A DNA stretch of 64,000 nt, from assembly GCA_022836615.1 (NCBI GenBank), contig MU405351.1:1-64000 (forward strand), read 5' to 3'. A program made the position numbers and the translations under genes. Below the pieces are notes generated by a model. The model was not told where the DNA came from, ran no database searches, and saw only the letters and a program-made list of their open reading frames with translations. Position 1 is the first letter of the stretch. Each line of letters starts with the position of its first letter. The DNA is from Annulohypoxylon bovei var. microspora (Eukaryota > Ascomycota > Sordariomycetes > Xylariales > Hypoxylaceae). This document shows, piece after piece, positions 1-10,962 of the stretch.

Positions 1-165
1 GGGGTTGAAGGGCCGGGGGTTGAAGGGGTTGAAGGGCCGGGGATGAGGGTGCCCCGTACTGGCGGCGGAGGGGCTTTGCTCGGCGCGCTGCGCGCGCCTC
101 GCAAAGGCACGCAGCCGCCAGTACTTAGGGCTGGAGGGCTGGAGGGCTGGAGGGATGGGTTGAGG
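1..165. repeat. GC-rich palindrome flanked by G-rich short tandem repeats
   Basis: A nested palindrome lies at 56-124. The outer arms GTACTGGCGGC (56-66) and GCCGCCAGTAC (114-124) are perfect 11-bp complements. The middle arms are CTTTGC (74-79) and GCAAAG (101-106). The inner arms are GGCGCGC (82-88) and GCGCGCC (92-98) around a TGC loop. To the left, 1-42 repeats GGGGTTGAAGGGCC-like units. To the right, 128-151 holds three copies of GGGCTGGA. The shape fits a miniature inverted-repeat element or a structured dispersed repeat. No target-site duplication could be defined because the flanks are themselves repetitive. Confidence 0.7.
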
Positions 166-2423
166 GCGGCGGGACGAGCGGTGATATTGAAGATTAAGTA
201 AAAGATTACAATGCATGGGATTCGAACCTGAGGGGTTGCAAGGTGGTCCGTGCGGGTGTGGAAAGTTCGGGTCTTGTGTTCCCGGAACGGGGACCTCATG
301 TAATAACCCTCTTAAAATTCGGGCATCTTTTATCGCTTAAGCAATTTTATTTCGTTTTCTTTTACTTCTACTTTATTTCTTATGACAAGGTGCTTAGCAC
401 TAAGTCGATGATTTACAATTCCACTGCTCTAAAGCCTGCACGTTCTTGCTGTTCGGGGTACAATATGGTTGTTTGTATAGGGAGGCATTGCTCTTGATAT
501 GACAGGACTCTTAAACCAAGTCCATTCAGATTTATTAAAGGCTAAATGCGTTTGCTCTACATTATCTCGCTCAATGAAGTGCTAATTGTTGTGTCAAAAG
601 TCTTACATGTTACCAGCCCACTTCCTTTTCCACAGGACTGCTTCGATATTGTCCTTATTGCAGATGGGCATATTCCTCAGACATTTTAACCACCAGTGTC
701 TGCCCTTTGCAGCCAACAACAACAACTTGGAACCTACCCTCGTGTGTCAAGTGGTATCCATAGAGTTTCCTCTACGAATACCCTCTCGTCGGCTGCACCA
801 GATACGGCCTGTCCGAAATGAACTTCATTTCAGAAATATGCGATCTTTCCCGGTCCACAAGGGTCATACGTCCACCGATCCAAGTCGACTCCTTGGCTTC
901 ATGTCTCACAAATAGCACGGCGCTTCAAACCTCCATCAAAAGTGATTTCGCGCCCATCTGATTCCTGCCGCCCAAACACATGAACCCAAAGATGGCGATG
1001 CCACACGGATAGATGGCGCATAGTCGTAAGACCAAAAGCAAGCCGTGACGTAGATTAACCAGGCCGTTGGAACCACCTGAAATAATATGGTTACAACAGC
1101 GCTATCCCCAAGGCGCAGCTAGATATTCCCTCAGATGGCCATCCAGTTAGGGGTTTCTTGCTAGAAGAATTCCTGGGCCCTTGGGTTTGGCCTAGGATGG
1201 GCCGAAATAGCTTAGGAGGAGGCATCTTGGTGTGGCAGGTAGGTCGCGAGATCTTAGCGAAATAGTGCTTCCCAACATACCTCCTATGCTATACTCAATA
1301 GTCTCAAACTTATTTTTGGCTAGTTTGGGAACTCGAAGTTTACTTGGCTGCCACGCGTGAAAAAAGCTACACAAAGAGACCAGAGACCGCAGCTAAAACT
1401 TACACGATTGATCTATGCCACCATGCCCTGACAGAACTTTGCGATAATGCTCGAGTTTAACGAAGGTAATTGAACGGGAAAGCTTTTGGTTCATTTTTAA
1501 GATGGTTTCTATTAAAAATCCCTTATCGCGGTAATCCTGATAACTGACGTGGGAGACTGAGGAATCGAACCGTGGACCTTAAGTTAAATCTCGGGTTATT
1601 GTGCCACCCGAGCGGGTAGTTACTCGAAAAGACCCCCGTTAAACGAATATACATCTATTATATACATATACATGTTTTAAAAACGCTTTATTACTTTAAC
1701 GGGCTTAAATATTATCCATCGTTATAAATAAGTTTGTTATAATCGCATCGTTTTTCCATCGAAAATTAATAATCAATGTAAATCAAGTTCATTTACGTGT
1801 ATGTGTAAAATTTAAAATATAATAATTTAACAAATGAAATGAAATGAAAGATATGTTCATTTGATAGTTCAATGATTAAGTAATGTGCATTATTTGACTT
1901 TCACGTGAAGTCAATCCACTGTACAACATATGAATAAGTCCCGCGGTTAAGTGGTATTAGTGTGCTTGATTGGCCCCGCGAGACCCCGCGAGCCCCTCGA
2001 TGGTAAGTTGTCAGCTACTCCCAACAGGAAGTGACCAACCCCCTCTAAGTCTTGACCGCCAGATAGTGCCCCTCCCACCCCCTGTAAGACTAGAGGAAAA
2101 TATTTTTTTCTATTGGAAGGATAGCAATTGAACCTAGTCACGTTTACCTGCCTATCACTCAACCTATCGTATCTTTTTTTTCTTTCTTTTTTTCCCTTCC
2201 ACTTTTTCATGTCATGCATGCATCGACGGAATGAATGATTGAACGATTGATACCTTTCCTCTCAATTCTGTTATTTGATTGAATCCCAATACCCAACAAA
2301 GCAAGCAGCATTTAATAGGAAAGAAAGCTGTCTCTCGGACACACCCTGTTCATATCAAAATTCATCCGCGATAACAACCCGCAAACAGACCACTCCCCCG
2401 CTTCGTACATCATTCGCGACGAC
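166..2423. other. Gene-poor region upstream of the coiled-coil gene
   Basis: No convincing intact gene is visible. The short open frames here have no recognisable domain. About 590-1090 on the minus strand shows protein-like stretches broken by stops and a frame change, so it could be decayed coding DNA. About 1620-1910 is strongly AT-rich. The last part, about 2160-2420, is the promoter and leader of the coiled-coil gene and contains a CT-rich tract at 2172-2205. Confidence 0.5.
1551..1620 (-). other. tRNA-like relic
   Basis: On the minus strand there is a perfect B-box-type motif GGTTCGATTCC (1561-1571). Upstream of it, where a D-arm would sit, is a 7-bp hairpin (1590-1596 with 1606-1612). 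The T-stem and acceptor stem do not pair properly, so this is not a functional tRNA as read. Similar weaker matches occur on the minus strand at about 212-235 (GGTTCGAATCC) and 2111-2169. It may be a tRNA pseudogene or the head of a tRNA-derived SINE. Confidence 0.3.
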
Positions 2424-3981
2424 ATGGGTAACGTACTCTCCGCCTTTTCTAGTGCCGCTGTTCTCGCCAAGGAAGAGAGGGAGGCCATAGAAAAGAAGAT
2501 CTCCGAGAGAGATGACAATATCACCACTTTAGAGAAGGATCTGGCTACGAAGGAAGAGGAGCTCGCCGATGCCAAGAAAGAACTCACCAAGACCTCCGAA
2601 GAAGCAGATGCCTTGCGAAAGAAAGTTGATGAACTGGAAGCCCAGGCTACGAAGCTGAAGGACGAGCTCCAAGAACAAGTCGACAAGCTCCAGGAAGAAT
2701 TGAAGCAGGCAACCGACAATTCTTCTGAGCAGCATCGTACTCTCGTGGAGACTGCCTCTGCTCGGTCTCAGGAGCTGGAGCAGGCACGTGCCCAGCTGAC
2801 CCAATTGGAGGAGAAGCTGAACACCCTGCAGCAGGACAAGAATTCGTTAAGCGAGGAACTATCAGACGTCAAGCGAGAATTGGCCGATGCAGTCGAGCAG
2901 CGAAATTCTCTAGAGGCTTTGCTGAAGGAGCAATTGGCATCCGTGCAGGAGGAATTGCTTGCCTCGACTAAGAAGCACGACGCACTACAAAGCGAACACA
3001 ACAAGCTGGCTGAGGAGCTTTCGTCTGCCAAGGCTCGTGAAGCTGAACAAGGGGGCACGCTTGTTGAATCGCAAAACGAATACAAGGCTCTCGAACAAGC
3101 TCATGCTCAGCTTAAGAAGTCATTGGAAGATGAGATTTCTTCGGCCAAGAAGAGTTTAACGGACGCACAACAGAAATATACCGACCTACAACAAACACAC
3201 AGCCAGACGATAGCGGAATCTAAAGAGAAGATCGACGCCGCAGAGAAGGATGTAGCTGAGTGGAAATCGAAGCACGAATCTTTACAAGGCGACCATGACA
3301 CCCTCACCAAGGAAGTGGCTGCTGCGAAGGAAGACGGGGCCGCCAGCGAAGAGAAGAGCAAAGCACTCGAGGCTGAGCTACAGAAGTTCCGCGCAGATGT
3401 AGAGAGATTACAGCAGAACGTAGCCGATTTGGAGGACAGCCAAGGAAAGCTGAAGGCCGACCACGCATCCGAGCTTGAGAGCGCCAAACAGGAAGCAGCC
3501 CAACTACAAGGCCAGCTGAAGACCGCCCAAGAAGAGCGTGAGACGCTGCAAAAGCAACACGAGGCGCAAGCAGAAGAGCTCGAGAAGGCGAAGCAAGAAG
3601 CCTCCGAGTTGCAGGGCAAACTTAAGTCTTCTGTGGATGAACAGGAGAAGTTGCAGAAGCAGCATGATGAACAGGCGAATGAGGCCGAGGCGGCAAAGGC
3701 TAAGGCAGCGAAGGCCGAGAGCGATCTTGACGCTGCGCAAGCTGTAGGTTATTTCTAGTACCTCCGATTTACCCACTTCAAAACAATACTAACTATATTC
3801 GTAGGAGAAGACGACCCTCGAGGAGAAGCTTAGCGAATTAGAGTCCGAGAAGGAGGATCTCGCGGAGAAGGCGGCGGCCCTCGAGAAAGAGATCAAGCAG
3901 CTTAAGGCAGAGGCGGAGGCGCCGCAGGTGAACGGTAACGGCACAGCAGAGGGCAAGGGAGCTGAGGAAGTTGCCGCATAA
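2424..3981 (+). CDS. Long coiled-coil protein with N-myristoylation-type start
   Basis: Two exons, 2424-3743 and 3805-3981, encode 498 aa. The intron 3744-3804 starts GTAGGT, carries an ACTAAC branch site and ends GTAG; splicing keeps the frame (AQA then EKTT). Nearly the whole protein is charged heptad sequence rich in E, K, A, Q and L, predicting one long coiled coil similar in texture to myosin-tail or SMC-type rods. The N-terminus MGNVLS fits the N-myristoylation pattern (Gly2, Ser6), which suggests membrane anchoring; this is inferred, not shown. The C-terminus is a short disordered tail rich in G, N, A and E. The intron-containing model is preferred because the unspliced frame stops at 3756-3758. 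The antisense open frames here are shadows of the biased codon use. The protein cannot be assigned to a named family by eye. Confidence 0.85.
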
Positions 3982-4457
3982 TCTTGATGATCATCAATGC
4001 CGCCACTATCGCGTAATCATCGACTCGTCGAGACAGAGACAACACCGTTAATGATGTCTATTACGACTAAGGAACCCTAATGTTAATACTAGACAGAATG
4101 TTTTGTAACGTTATGCCAATCGTTCGATATAAAGCAGGGGGCTGCTGGATTCGAAGGCTGGGCTCAAGGGTGCTACCTGTAGCTGTGAATAATAGGAGGC
4201 TTCGTATTTGGACGTATCGCCTGGTAAACATTTCAGGGGAAGGGTGATGTTTCAGGTTCATGTGAATAACTTGACGAGACCCCGATGGAAATCCGGTCCA
4301 CTATCTCGGCACCCCGGTTGTCCTTATTAGCTAAAATTGGACGTACAGTGGTGATCGGCTGAGGTGAAGCTATGTCAATGGAAATAATCAACGTTCGTTT
4401 ACAAATATGCTTCACTATACCTACTTGTAATCATCGAGGTATCTTCAACTCAAGGTG
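3982..4457. other. Intergenic region between convergent genes
   Basis: Holds the 3' ends of the coiled-coil gene (+) and the Rqt4-like gene (-). No further gene or clear structure is seen. Confidence 0.6.
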
Positions 4458-6029
4458 TCAACCACAGGTAGGCTCGTCCACAGCAGTAGTGATGGCTTCT
4501 TGACTAGATTTCCCGCCATACGCTCCACCGTCGAGGATGACGGCCTCATTGTTGTCCTGGTCATCCTGAACTCTCCTCCACCGTATCGCTCTGGGGTCAC
4601 GGCCCTCCAGCAGAGCTCCCTTACCCTTGGCATCAAAGACTGGTCTGATGAGTGGGCCTAATAAGGGATTCCTGCTAAAAGCACCGCCAGCGCTGCCTTC
4701 TCGGTTAGCACTCGTTCCTTCTTCTAAAACCTCATCGACCTGTATCTTGTCTTCAGGACTCTCTGGTCGCTCAATGGCAGCCATATTCCTGACCACCTTG
4801 CCGCCAACTAGGTCAATGCTGACAACCTGTCGCCGCTTCTCGTAGTCCGGTCGAGCGTTCCACTCCATCTCCCTTAGAATCTTCTGCTGCCGTTTTAATT
4901 CTCTGGCCCTCTCTTCGGGGGTGGCCCATATGTTGCTGCCAACCCCTGCCATTGCTCCGCTAACATCAAAATCTGCGGCCTCGTCCCTCACAGTCGTCCG
5001 GCGTGCGTTCTGAGCCTGAAAGCCTAAGAGACGGTCTCTATGCTCTAAAGCTTTCGCCTGCGCCTCTGTACTCTCGCTCGGGGCATCTCTAGGTTTAGAG
5101 AAAGGAGCGGGTTTCTTCGACACTTCAGCTTTTTTGTGAGCTTGCTTATCGGCAGCCATCTTCTCTCGGCCGCGCTCTTCTCGCAGCTCGCGGATCATTA
5201 ATTGTACTTCGGCCGAAGTTAGAAGAGGGGTTCCGCAAAATGTGCAAGGGCCGAGCCCCTCCTTCACGCAGATGACCTTGCCGCAGTTTAGGCAGTTTGG
5301 GGCAGCAGCTAGGAGAGGATGTCTAGCAGCCACACAATTACAACGTCTGTCAGCATCATCGATCCCTTTACCAGGATTGGTGGTCATCTCAAGGACGCGA
5401 ATGGCATCGTCCAGGTCTGTTAGCGCGGTAGACGCACCATGCATGGCAATGCCCCCAGAGATATGAACCTTAGTTTTTGGGGCAGGAGTCGAGGAACGTG
5501 AAGTGGGTGTAGATCTTTGCTTGGGCTTTGGGACATCAGATATCAGATGGCCTACGGCCGAGGGGGGTAGTTTCGATGACAGAGGAGTTGTAGGTTGCTG
5601 AGATGACTGTGATGGGCTCTTCTTTGGAGGATTAGACCCGGCTGATGTTGCAGCAGGACTAGGACGCCTAGCGATATAGTCGCTTTCGACGTTCTTGTTG
5701 TAAGCCGTGCCAGGTGCAGGGCCTGAATTGGTGACCTGCCGCGGGGCGGGTGTATGCAACCGAGACTTTTGTTTCTTAGGTGCTTTCGTTGACCTTGGCA
5801 CCGGTTCAATGCCTGATGAAGGTCTGCTTAATGTTGCCGCGGAGGATTTTAGATCCTGTCTCTTCGAATTAAAGGTAGCTATGAAATCGACAGCCTCTGG
5901 AGACTCGCCGAGAAGGTTACGAAAATGCTCGGCAGCCTCTGGCTTGGATAATGTCGCCGCATAACCCAAGACTTGCTTCAGCTCGTCATCGGGCAGAGGC
6001 AGTAATCTATAAAGCTGAGCCACAGACAT
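4458..6029 (-). CDS. TRIP4/Rqt4-like C2HC5 zinc-finger protein
   Basis: Single exon, 523 aa. Residues 230-265 form a C2HC5 zinc finger, with spacing C-x-C-x4-H-x8-C-x2-C-x4-C-x7-C-x2-C. That is the signature of TRIP4 (activating signal cointegrator 1) and yeast Rqt4. In that family the protein belongs to the ASC-1/ribosome-quality-control trigger complex, which splits stalled, collided ribosomes in the cytosol. Residues 1-60 form a conserved-looking helical N-terminal segment. Residues 61-190 are a Ser/Pro/Lys-rich linker. The region after the finger has a long charged helix and then segments with E/D and P. No ASCH domain is apparent at the C-terminus, which fits the shorter fungal form. The start was chosen at the first ATG of the frame, where the conserved N-terminal segment begins. 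The 5' leader contains a GA-rich tract at 6070-6122. Confidence 0.82.
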   Translation of the reverse strand: MSVAQLYRLLPLPDDELKQVLGYAATLSKPEAAEHFRNLLGESPEAVDFIATFNSKRQDLKSSAATLSRPSSGIEPVPRSTKAPKKQKSRLHTPAPRQVTNSGPAPGTAYNKNVESDYIARRPSPAATSAGSNPPKKSPSQSSQQPTTPLSSKLPPSAVGHLISDVPKPKQRSTPTSRSSTPAPKTKVHISGGIAMHGASTALTDLDDAIRVLEMTTNPGKGIDDADRRCNCVAARHPLLAAAPNCLNCGKVICVKEGLGPCTFCGTPLLTSAEVQLMIRELREERGREKMAADKQAHKKAEVSKKPAPFSKPRDAPSESTEAQAKALEHRDRLLGFQAQNARRTTVRDEAADFDVSGAMAGVGSNIWATPEERARELKRQQKILREMEWNARPDYEKRRQVVSIDLVGGKVVRNMAAIERPESPEDKIQVDEVLEEGTSANREGSAGGAFSRNPLLGPLIRPVFDAKGKGALLEGRDPRAIRWRRVQDDQDNNEAVILDGGAYGGKSSQEAITTAVDEPTCG

Positions 6030-7695
6030 AGTTATGTGGAGGTACTTAACGTGAGCTTAAATGAAGAGTATAGAGGAGGAGGAGAAGAAGAAGAAGAAGA
6101 AGAGAAAAGAGAAAAAAGAAGAAAGTCTAGTTTTGAGGGTAGATAATAAAGAAGACTTATAATAGTATCATTTGCGCTTAGTGAGGCGATGATGATGACG
6201 ATGATGTTTTGGGAACGGTATGACTCAAGCCTTATATTTTTAACTACTAGGTAAGGTAGGGCACTAAATACATAATGGAAGTTTTATGTAGGTACCCGGT
6301 GCAACTGTGGACCTAAATGCGCGGTTACACTTTAATTATTGAAGAGCTCTGGAGAATTGGGAAGGTGGGGTAGGGTGTATTAGGGTTCACGGGTACTTCT
6401 TCTAGGTGCATAGATAGGTACATATTATTATACCTAGGTACATACATATCCAGTAGGTACTATACGATGATAAGTATAAAGAGCATACCTCCGCTGACAT
6501 GTTATACTTGAAATTAGCTTATGTTACCTGCCTAGCAGCAGCAATAGCAAATAGTCTGATACCTAACGGCCTTTGGAATTCCTTGCCGCGGGCTTGGTTA
6601 ATATTGTTTCTCGATTACAATAGTACCTAAGCCCCTCCGTCTCGTACACATCACAGGACCTCATTGCGCTGGAATAGATACAGTATTAAATGTTTTGGTT
6701 AGAGTTAGTTAGATCAATGTAACCTCTTCTTGATCACGTCCCGGCAGACGAATAATCTAGACTTTGCTAATGCTACTGACTGTCACCGGGCAACTACGCG
6801 AGCGATTTGGAGTAAGTAGGAGTAAGCAAAAAGCGCCATGGTGAAGTTGAGCCATCAACTATCACGAGCTACTTAAGTGTCGTTTTTGGCTATCTTTCCC
6901 TGAAGCATGCGGAGAGGTCACCATCTTTAGTTTTTGCGCATGACTATGTTGTCTTTGACCACATGCAAGCTCTCCCCCTGGAAACATACATAGGTTGAAG
7001 GCTACATAAAGATGGTGATGGTATTCTTGTCAGACAGATTTTGGATTGTTGTTAAAGGATTGTCACTAGATTTGGTCGACCAATGCAGATCCTTCTATAT
7101 TCATCATAAGACGACTAGACGAACGAGGGCTCTGCGCAGATCATTGCTCCTAAAGTATCCGTGTCTCTAAATTGATACATACGTACTTACTAGGTACGTG
7201 TATATGGGTTGACTTTAAACATTGAATGCTCAATCAAATCTCGCCGACATTGGAAGTTGAGGGAACTAACGTTTTTAAAGCATGTACCTACCTGCCTCAT
7301 GGTACCTACAATCTGATCAAGGTTCCTCCCTCCTTCCCTTCCCCGCAGTCTCATCCATGGATCTCATCTAAAGTTTAAGTCACTTAGGAGGTCGGTAACG
7401 TGGGGCACGGGTACTACCCCTGATCCCAGCTTCTAGTGACGTCGCTGACCGTTGTCTAGCGTCGTCTCGAGGTTGTCTTACCCGTTCAGCCCGTCTTACC
7501 ATTGAGACTCCCGGTCTACCTATTGCGTACATACATATATCATTTATATTAATTTTAGATCAAGACTCATCCCATCGAGGTCGCTCCAATTGGCTATTCT
7601 TTAATTCATGCATGCCTTCATGCAAACCTAATAGGTTGCACCACAAGAGGTAACCCACATAGACCCCTATTAGGAATTATACCTGTGCCTATGAT
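6030..7695. other. Divergent intergenic region
   Basis: It separates the Rqt4-like gene (-) from the glycosidase gene (+). It contains a purine tract (GGAGGA/GAAGAA repeats, about 6070-6122), an ATG/ATGACG-rich patch near 6188-6205, and several TAGGTACC-type microrepeats (about 6250-6300, 6425-6465, 7185-7200 and 7280-7310). No open frame of note is seen. Confidence 0.6.
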
Positions 7696-10544
7696 ATGGC
7701 GCCAACTTCTTACAACACCTTCGATTCCCTTACCAAGGCCAATTCGAAGGACTTAAACAAGCGCGAAGGCCTAGCTAACCTGTGGCCTCAGTATTCTGGC
7801 AAAGGACATATTGCGAGGAGAAAACAATATGGCTGGTTCTCTAATGCTGATTACCTCATACTCAAAGTTGCCGCTTTCGTCTCGGCCGTTGGAGTTTTAT
7901 GGGTGCTTGCATATAGTGTCCTGACACAGCGGGTGTCTTCGCGTCCTGAGGGTGGTGACTTTAAGGGCACTTCGTTCTTGGATCACGAGAAGCCTATTAG
8001 CGCATTTGCAGGCAAAACATTCCTGAGGCGAAATATCCCCTTCATCGACATCCCCGATTCTCTCGTCCAGGATGTTTACTACTATAGGTGGACATCTATC
8101 CAGCGAAATCTCCGGTACATTAGAGCCGGGACAGGTTACATGTGTACTGAATTTGTCCAACCAGTTGGCTACGCTCAAGCTTTCGGATCCATTGACGCTG
8201 CTGCGGGTCACCAGATTGATGAGTCGAGATGGTTGAAGGACACATTCTACGGCGATGACTATATCCAACTCTACACCCGTGGGCCAGCTGACGCACTGCA
8301 ATATACACAATGGATCCTCGATGCGATGAGCCGTCGAGCTATGGTGACCGGGGATTCCCGGTTCCTCGCGGCCCAGCTCGATGACATGGTACGCCTGTGG
8401 CATGAATGGGATCAAGTCTTCGATGCAGCCGCCGGCTTATATTACTACCAGCCGGTGTGGGATGCGCAAGAATTGTCGTTGCCTGGTTTCGTTGCCGACC
8501 CGAATGGCACTGATTGGACTTTAAGGAAGGACGGCCCTGACACCTTTAGGCCTAGCCATAATGCGTATATGGTGGCAAACGCAAGAGCTATCTCCAGGGC
8601 CGCCAAGCTTGCTCGTGATTGGTTTCGGGAAGTTTTATTTTCTATTTTGGCGGACGACCTTGAAACGGCTATGTATCAGCGAATGTGGGCTCCCGAGCAA
8701 CAGTTCTTCATGGACATTATTCGCCCTAATAATCCCAATTTAACTCGTCTCACCGGTAGAGAACAGGTGGGGTTATTTCCGTATCGCTTTGGCATCGGAT
8801 TGAACGAGTCTTATGCCCAACCGGCTATCGATTCCATGTTCGACCCAGAGGGATTTTTGGCTCCATACGGTCCGACGACGTTAGAGATACGAGATCCATG
8901 GTTTATGGCCGTTAGGCCAGATGATTACTGTATAGAAGAGTCTTGCCCTATGATATTTTCTATGGCTCGTTATTTACTGACCACACCCATAGGCTGCTAT
9001 TGGAACGGTATGTCTTGGCCGTACTCGACAGGTCATACTCTCAAGTCACTTGCAGAAATATACCGCTCCGGAACTACTAATGTCACTGCGGAGCAGTACT
9101 ACCAATACCTTCAGACGTATGCGAGGACCCAACAAAAAGATGGACAGCCTTATGTTGCAGAGTCTCACTACCCCTTTCTTAATGGTTGGAGTGCCGATGG
9201 TTGGAATCACTCGGAGCATTATGATCACTCAACCAATAACGACGATGTCATAACCGGCCTACTCGGAATTATCCCACAACAAGGGAACACATTGACAATT
9301 TCCCCTATCGTTCCGAGTAATTGGACTTATTTTGCCCTCGAAAATCTGTCCTATCACGGCCACTTAGTAACCGTACTTTATGACAAATATGGATCAAGAT
9401 ATAAAGCTGGACGTGGTTTGACTATCTTCGTTGATGGAAAAGAGGTGTATAATGGCCTCGAAAAGAGTGCCTCGATACCGATTCCTCCTACGATATTACC
9501 AAATGAGGCGTTGATCAATATTGCAGGTTGGTTATAGCAGTTATATCATACACCTACTTTCACCCCCTATTCTACTTTTAAGTTCACCGCTTCGGGTATT
9601 ATCCTCCTTAGAATTCGAGTTCGAAGATAACTCTCCTTTATTCAATATTTTCCCTAGCATAAATATAACGCAAACACTCGATTCTGGATAGGGAATTCGC
9701 TAATGATGTACTTAATATAGCGAACCCTGCTGGACCCGGTCAGTATCCGACAGCCGAGGCAACCTACACCAACTCGGGAGATTTCCAATACAAAGCTATT
9801 GATGGCGTTTTATTTTACGATTCAATCCCCGACAACAGATGGACAAATTACGGGTCTCCTAACTCTAACGATACTTTGACAATCACATTTCCTCGGCCGA
9901 GAAATATAAGTTCCGTCACACTAGCGTTATTTTCAGACATTACAAGGGGTGGAGGAGTAGATGTCCCGGCTCGTATAGAGATATACGGATCTAGTGGCGT
10001 CTTAGCTATACTCAACGATACTTCTAGCTTACTACCTAATGATCGCAACGAGTTGAGCTTCGACCTAGTCGAGACTCAGTTCGTAGCTATCAACATGTAC
10101 CGCAAATCGTCTAAACTCTGGGTTGGTATCTGCGAACTCGAGGTCTGGACGCCGCCTACGCTCGGTCCAATCTACTATGCAGCTGATGCCTATCTGACCG
10201 GAGAGGAGACGAGCGTGGTCTTCGACAACACCTCAACTGCTACTTCTAACGGAGCTGTTGTTGGAGGATTGAAGTCGGACAGTAATGTAGCGTTTTCTGG
10301 TATCATGTCAGATGGTGGCTGGACCCCGATCATACTACGCTACTCTAATGCTGGCAATACAACAGTCGAAATGAGCGTCGAAGTTAATCAGGTACCACAG
10401 AAGAACTTACATTTGCTTCCGAGCAAAGGAAAATATGTGGATGTCACAACAACTATCGTATTGGCTACAGGGAAGAATTATGTTAGCATAAGAGGGGGCT
10501 TAGATTACGTAGATGTGAAGTTGGAGATATTGACGGTGCTCTGA
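7696..10544 (+). CDS. Membrane-anchored six-hairpin glycosidase with C-terminal beta-sandwich
   Basis: Two exons, 7696-9526 and 9721-10544, encode 884 aa. The intron 9527-9720 (GTTGGT..ATAG, 194 nt) joins the halves in frame as INIAANPAGPGQ. An uncleaved hydrophobic segment at about residues 52-72 follows a basic cytosolic tail, which predicts a type II membrane protein with a lumenal or extracellular catalytic part. The central region has aromatic/acidic motifs typical of (alpha/alpha)6-barrel glycosidases (GH63/mannosylglycerate-hydrolase-like), such as RPSHNAYMVAN, MSWPYSTGHT and HYDHSTNNDDVITGLLG. The end of exon 1 resembles a GH65-type C-terminal beta domain. Exon 2 looks like a discoidin/galactose-binding beta-sandwich followed by a second beta-rich module. 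Several N-x-S/T sites fit secretion. The substrate is unknown. Confidence 0.78.
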
Positions 10545-10962
10545 AGTTAGGGGTACATAATGCTGGTACATATGTAGATACCTGGGTACATACATGATGT
10601 GGGAAAGCATGCATTAGGTATGGTTGTATCGATAAGAATTATACATGGTATAGGAATTCCCGAGTTGAGTTATGCAAATTACATAAGCAGGGCTGCTCTG
10701 ACCAGGCTACGTGGTACCTGGGTACCTAGGTCAATTAGCTACACGTCACTGCGAAAATCGAAACTCGAGACAATCTTGGAACTTATTTCCATTCACACCC
10801 AACTCTTCGAGAACAACCTTTCTTATTGTGTTTCTTTTTGCGCACACCAACACTTGATGAATCCATCCGGTCCCCTCTACCCTTTATCCGAATTACAATT
10901 GGCAAATAAGAGGAGATAATGATTGGCTAAATGTTCTAAGTTTATTATAATCATTAGTTATA
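10545..10962. other. Intergenic region upstream of SPF1
   Basis: Holds the 3' flank of the glycosidase gene and the promoter and leader of SPF1. TACCTGGGTAC-type microrepeats occur near 10577-10590 and 10712-10733. No separate gene is supported. Confidence 0.55.

Noticed and set aside
243..497. Open frame of 84 codons at the left edge
   Set aside because: Aromatic-rich, low-complexity translation over AT-rich DNA; no domain, no good start context.
586..915. Plus-strand open frame of 109 codons
   Set aside because: No protein-like pattern; the minus strand of the same stretch looks more protein-like but is interrupted.
3107..3619. Antisense Ser/Cys/Phe-rich open frames over the coiled-coil gene
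   Set aside because: Shadow of E/K/Q/A-rich codon use on the other strand.
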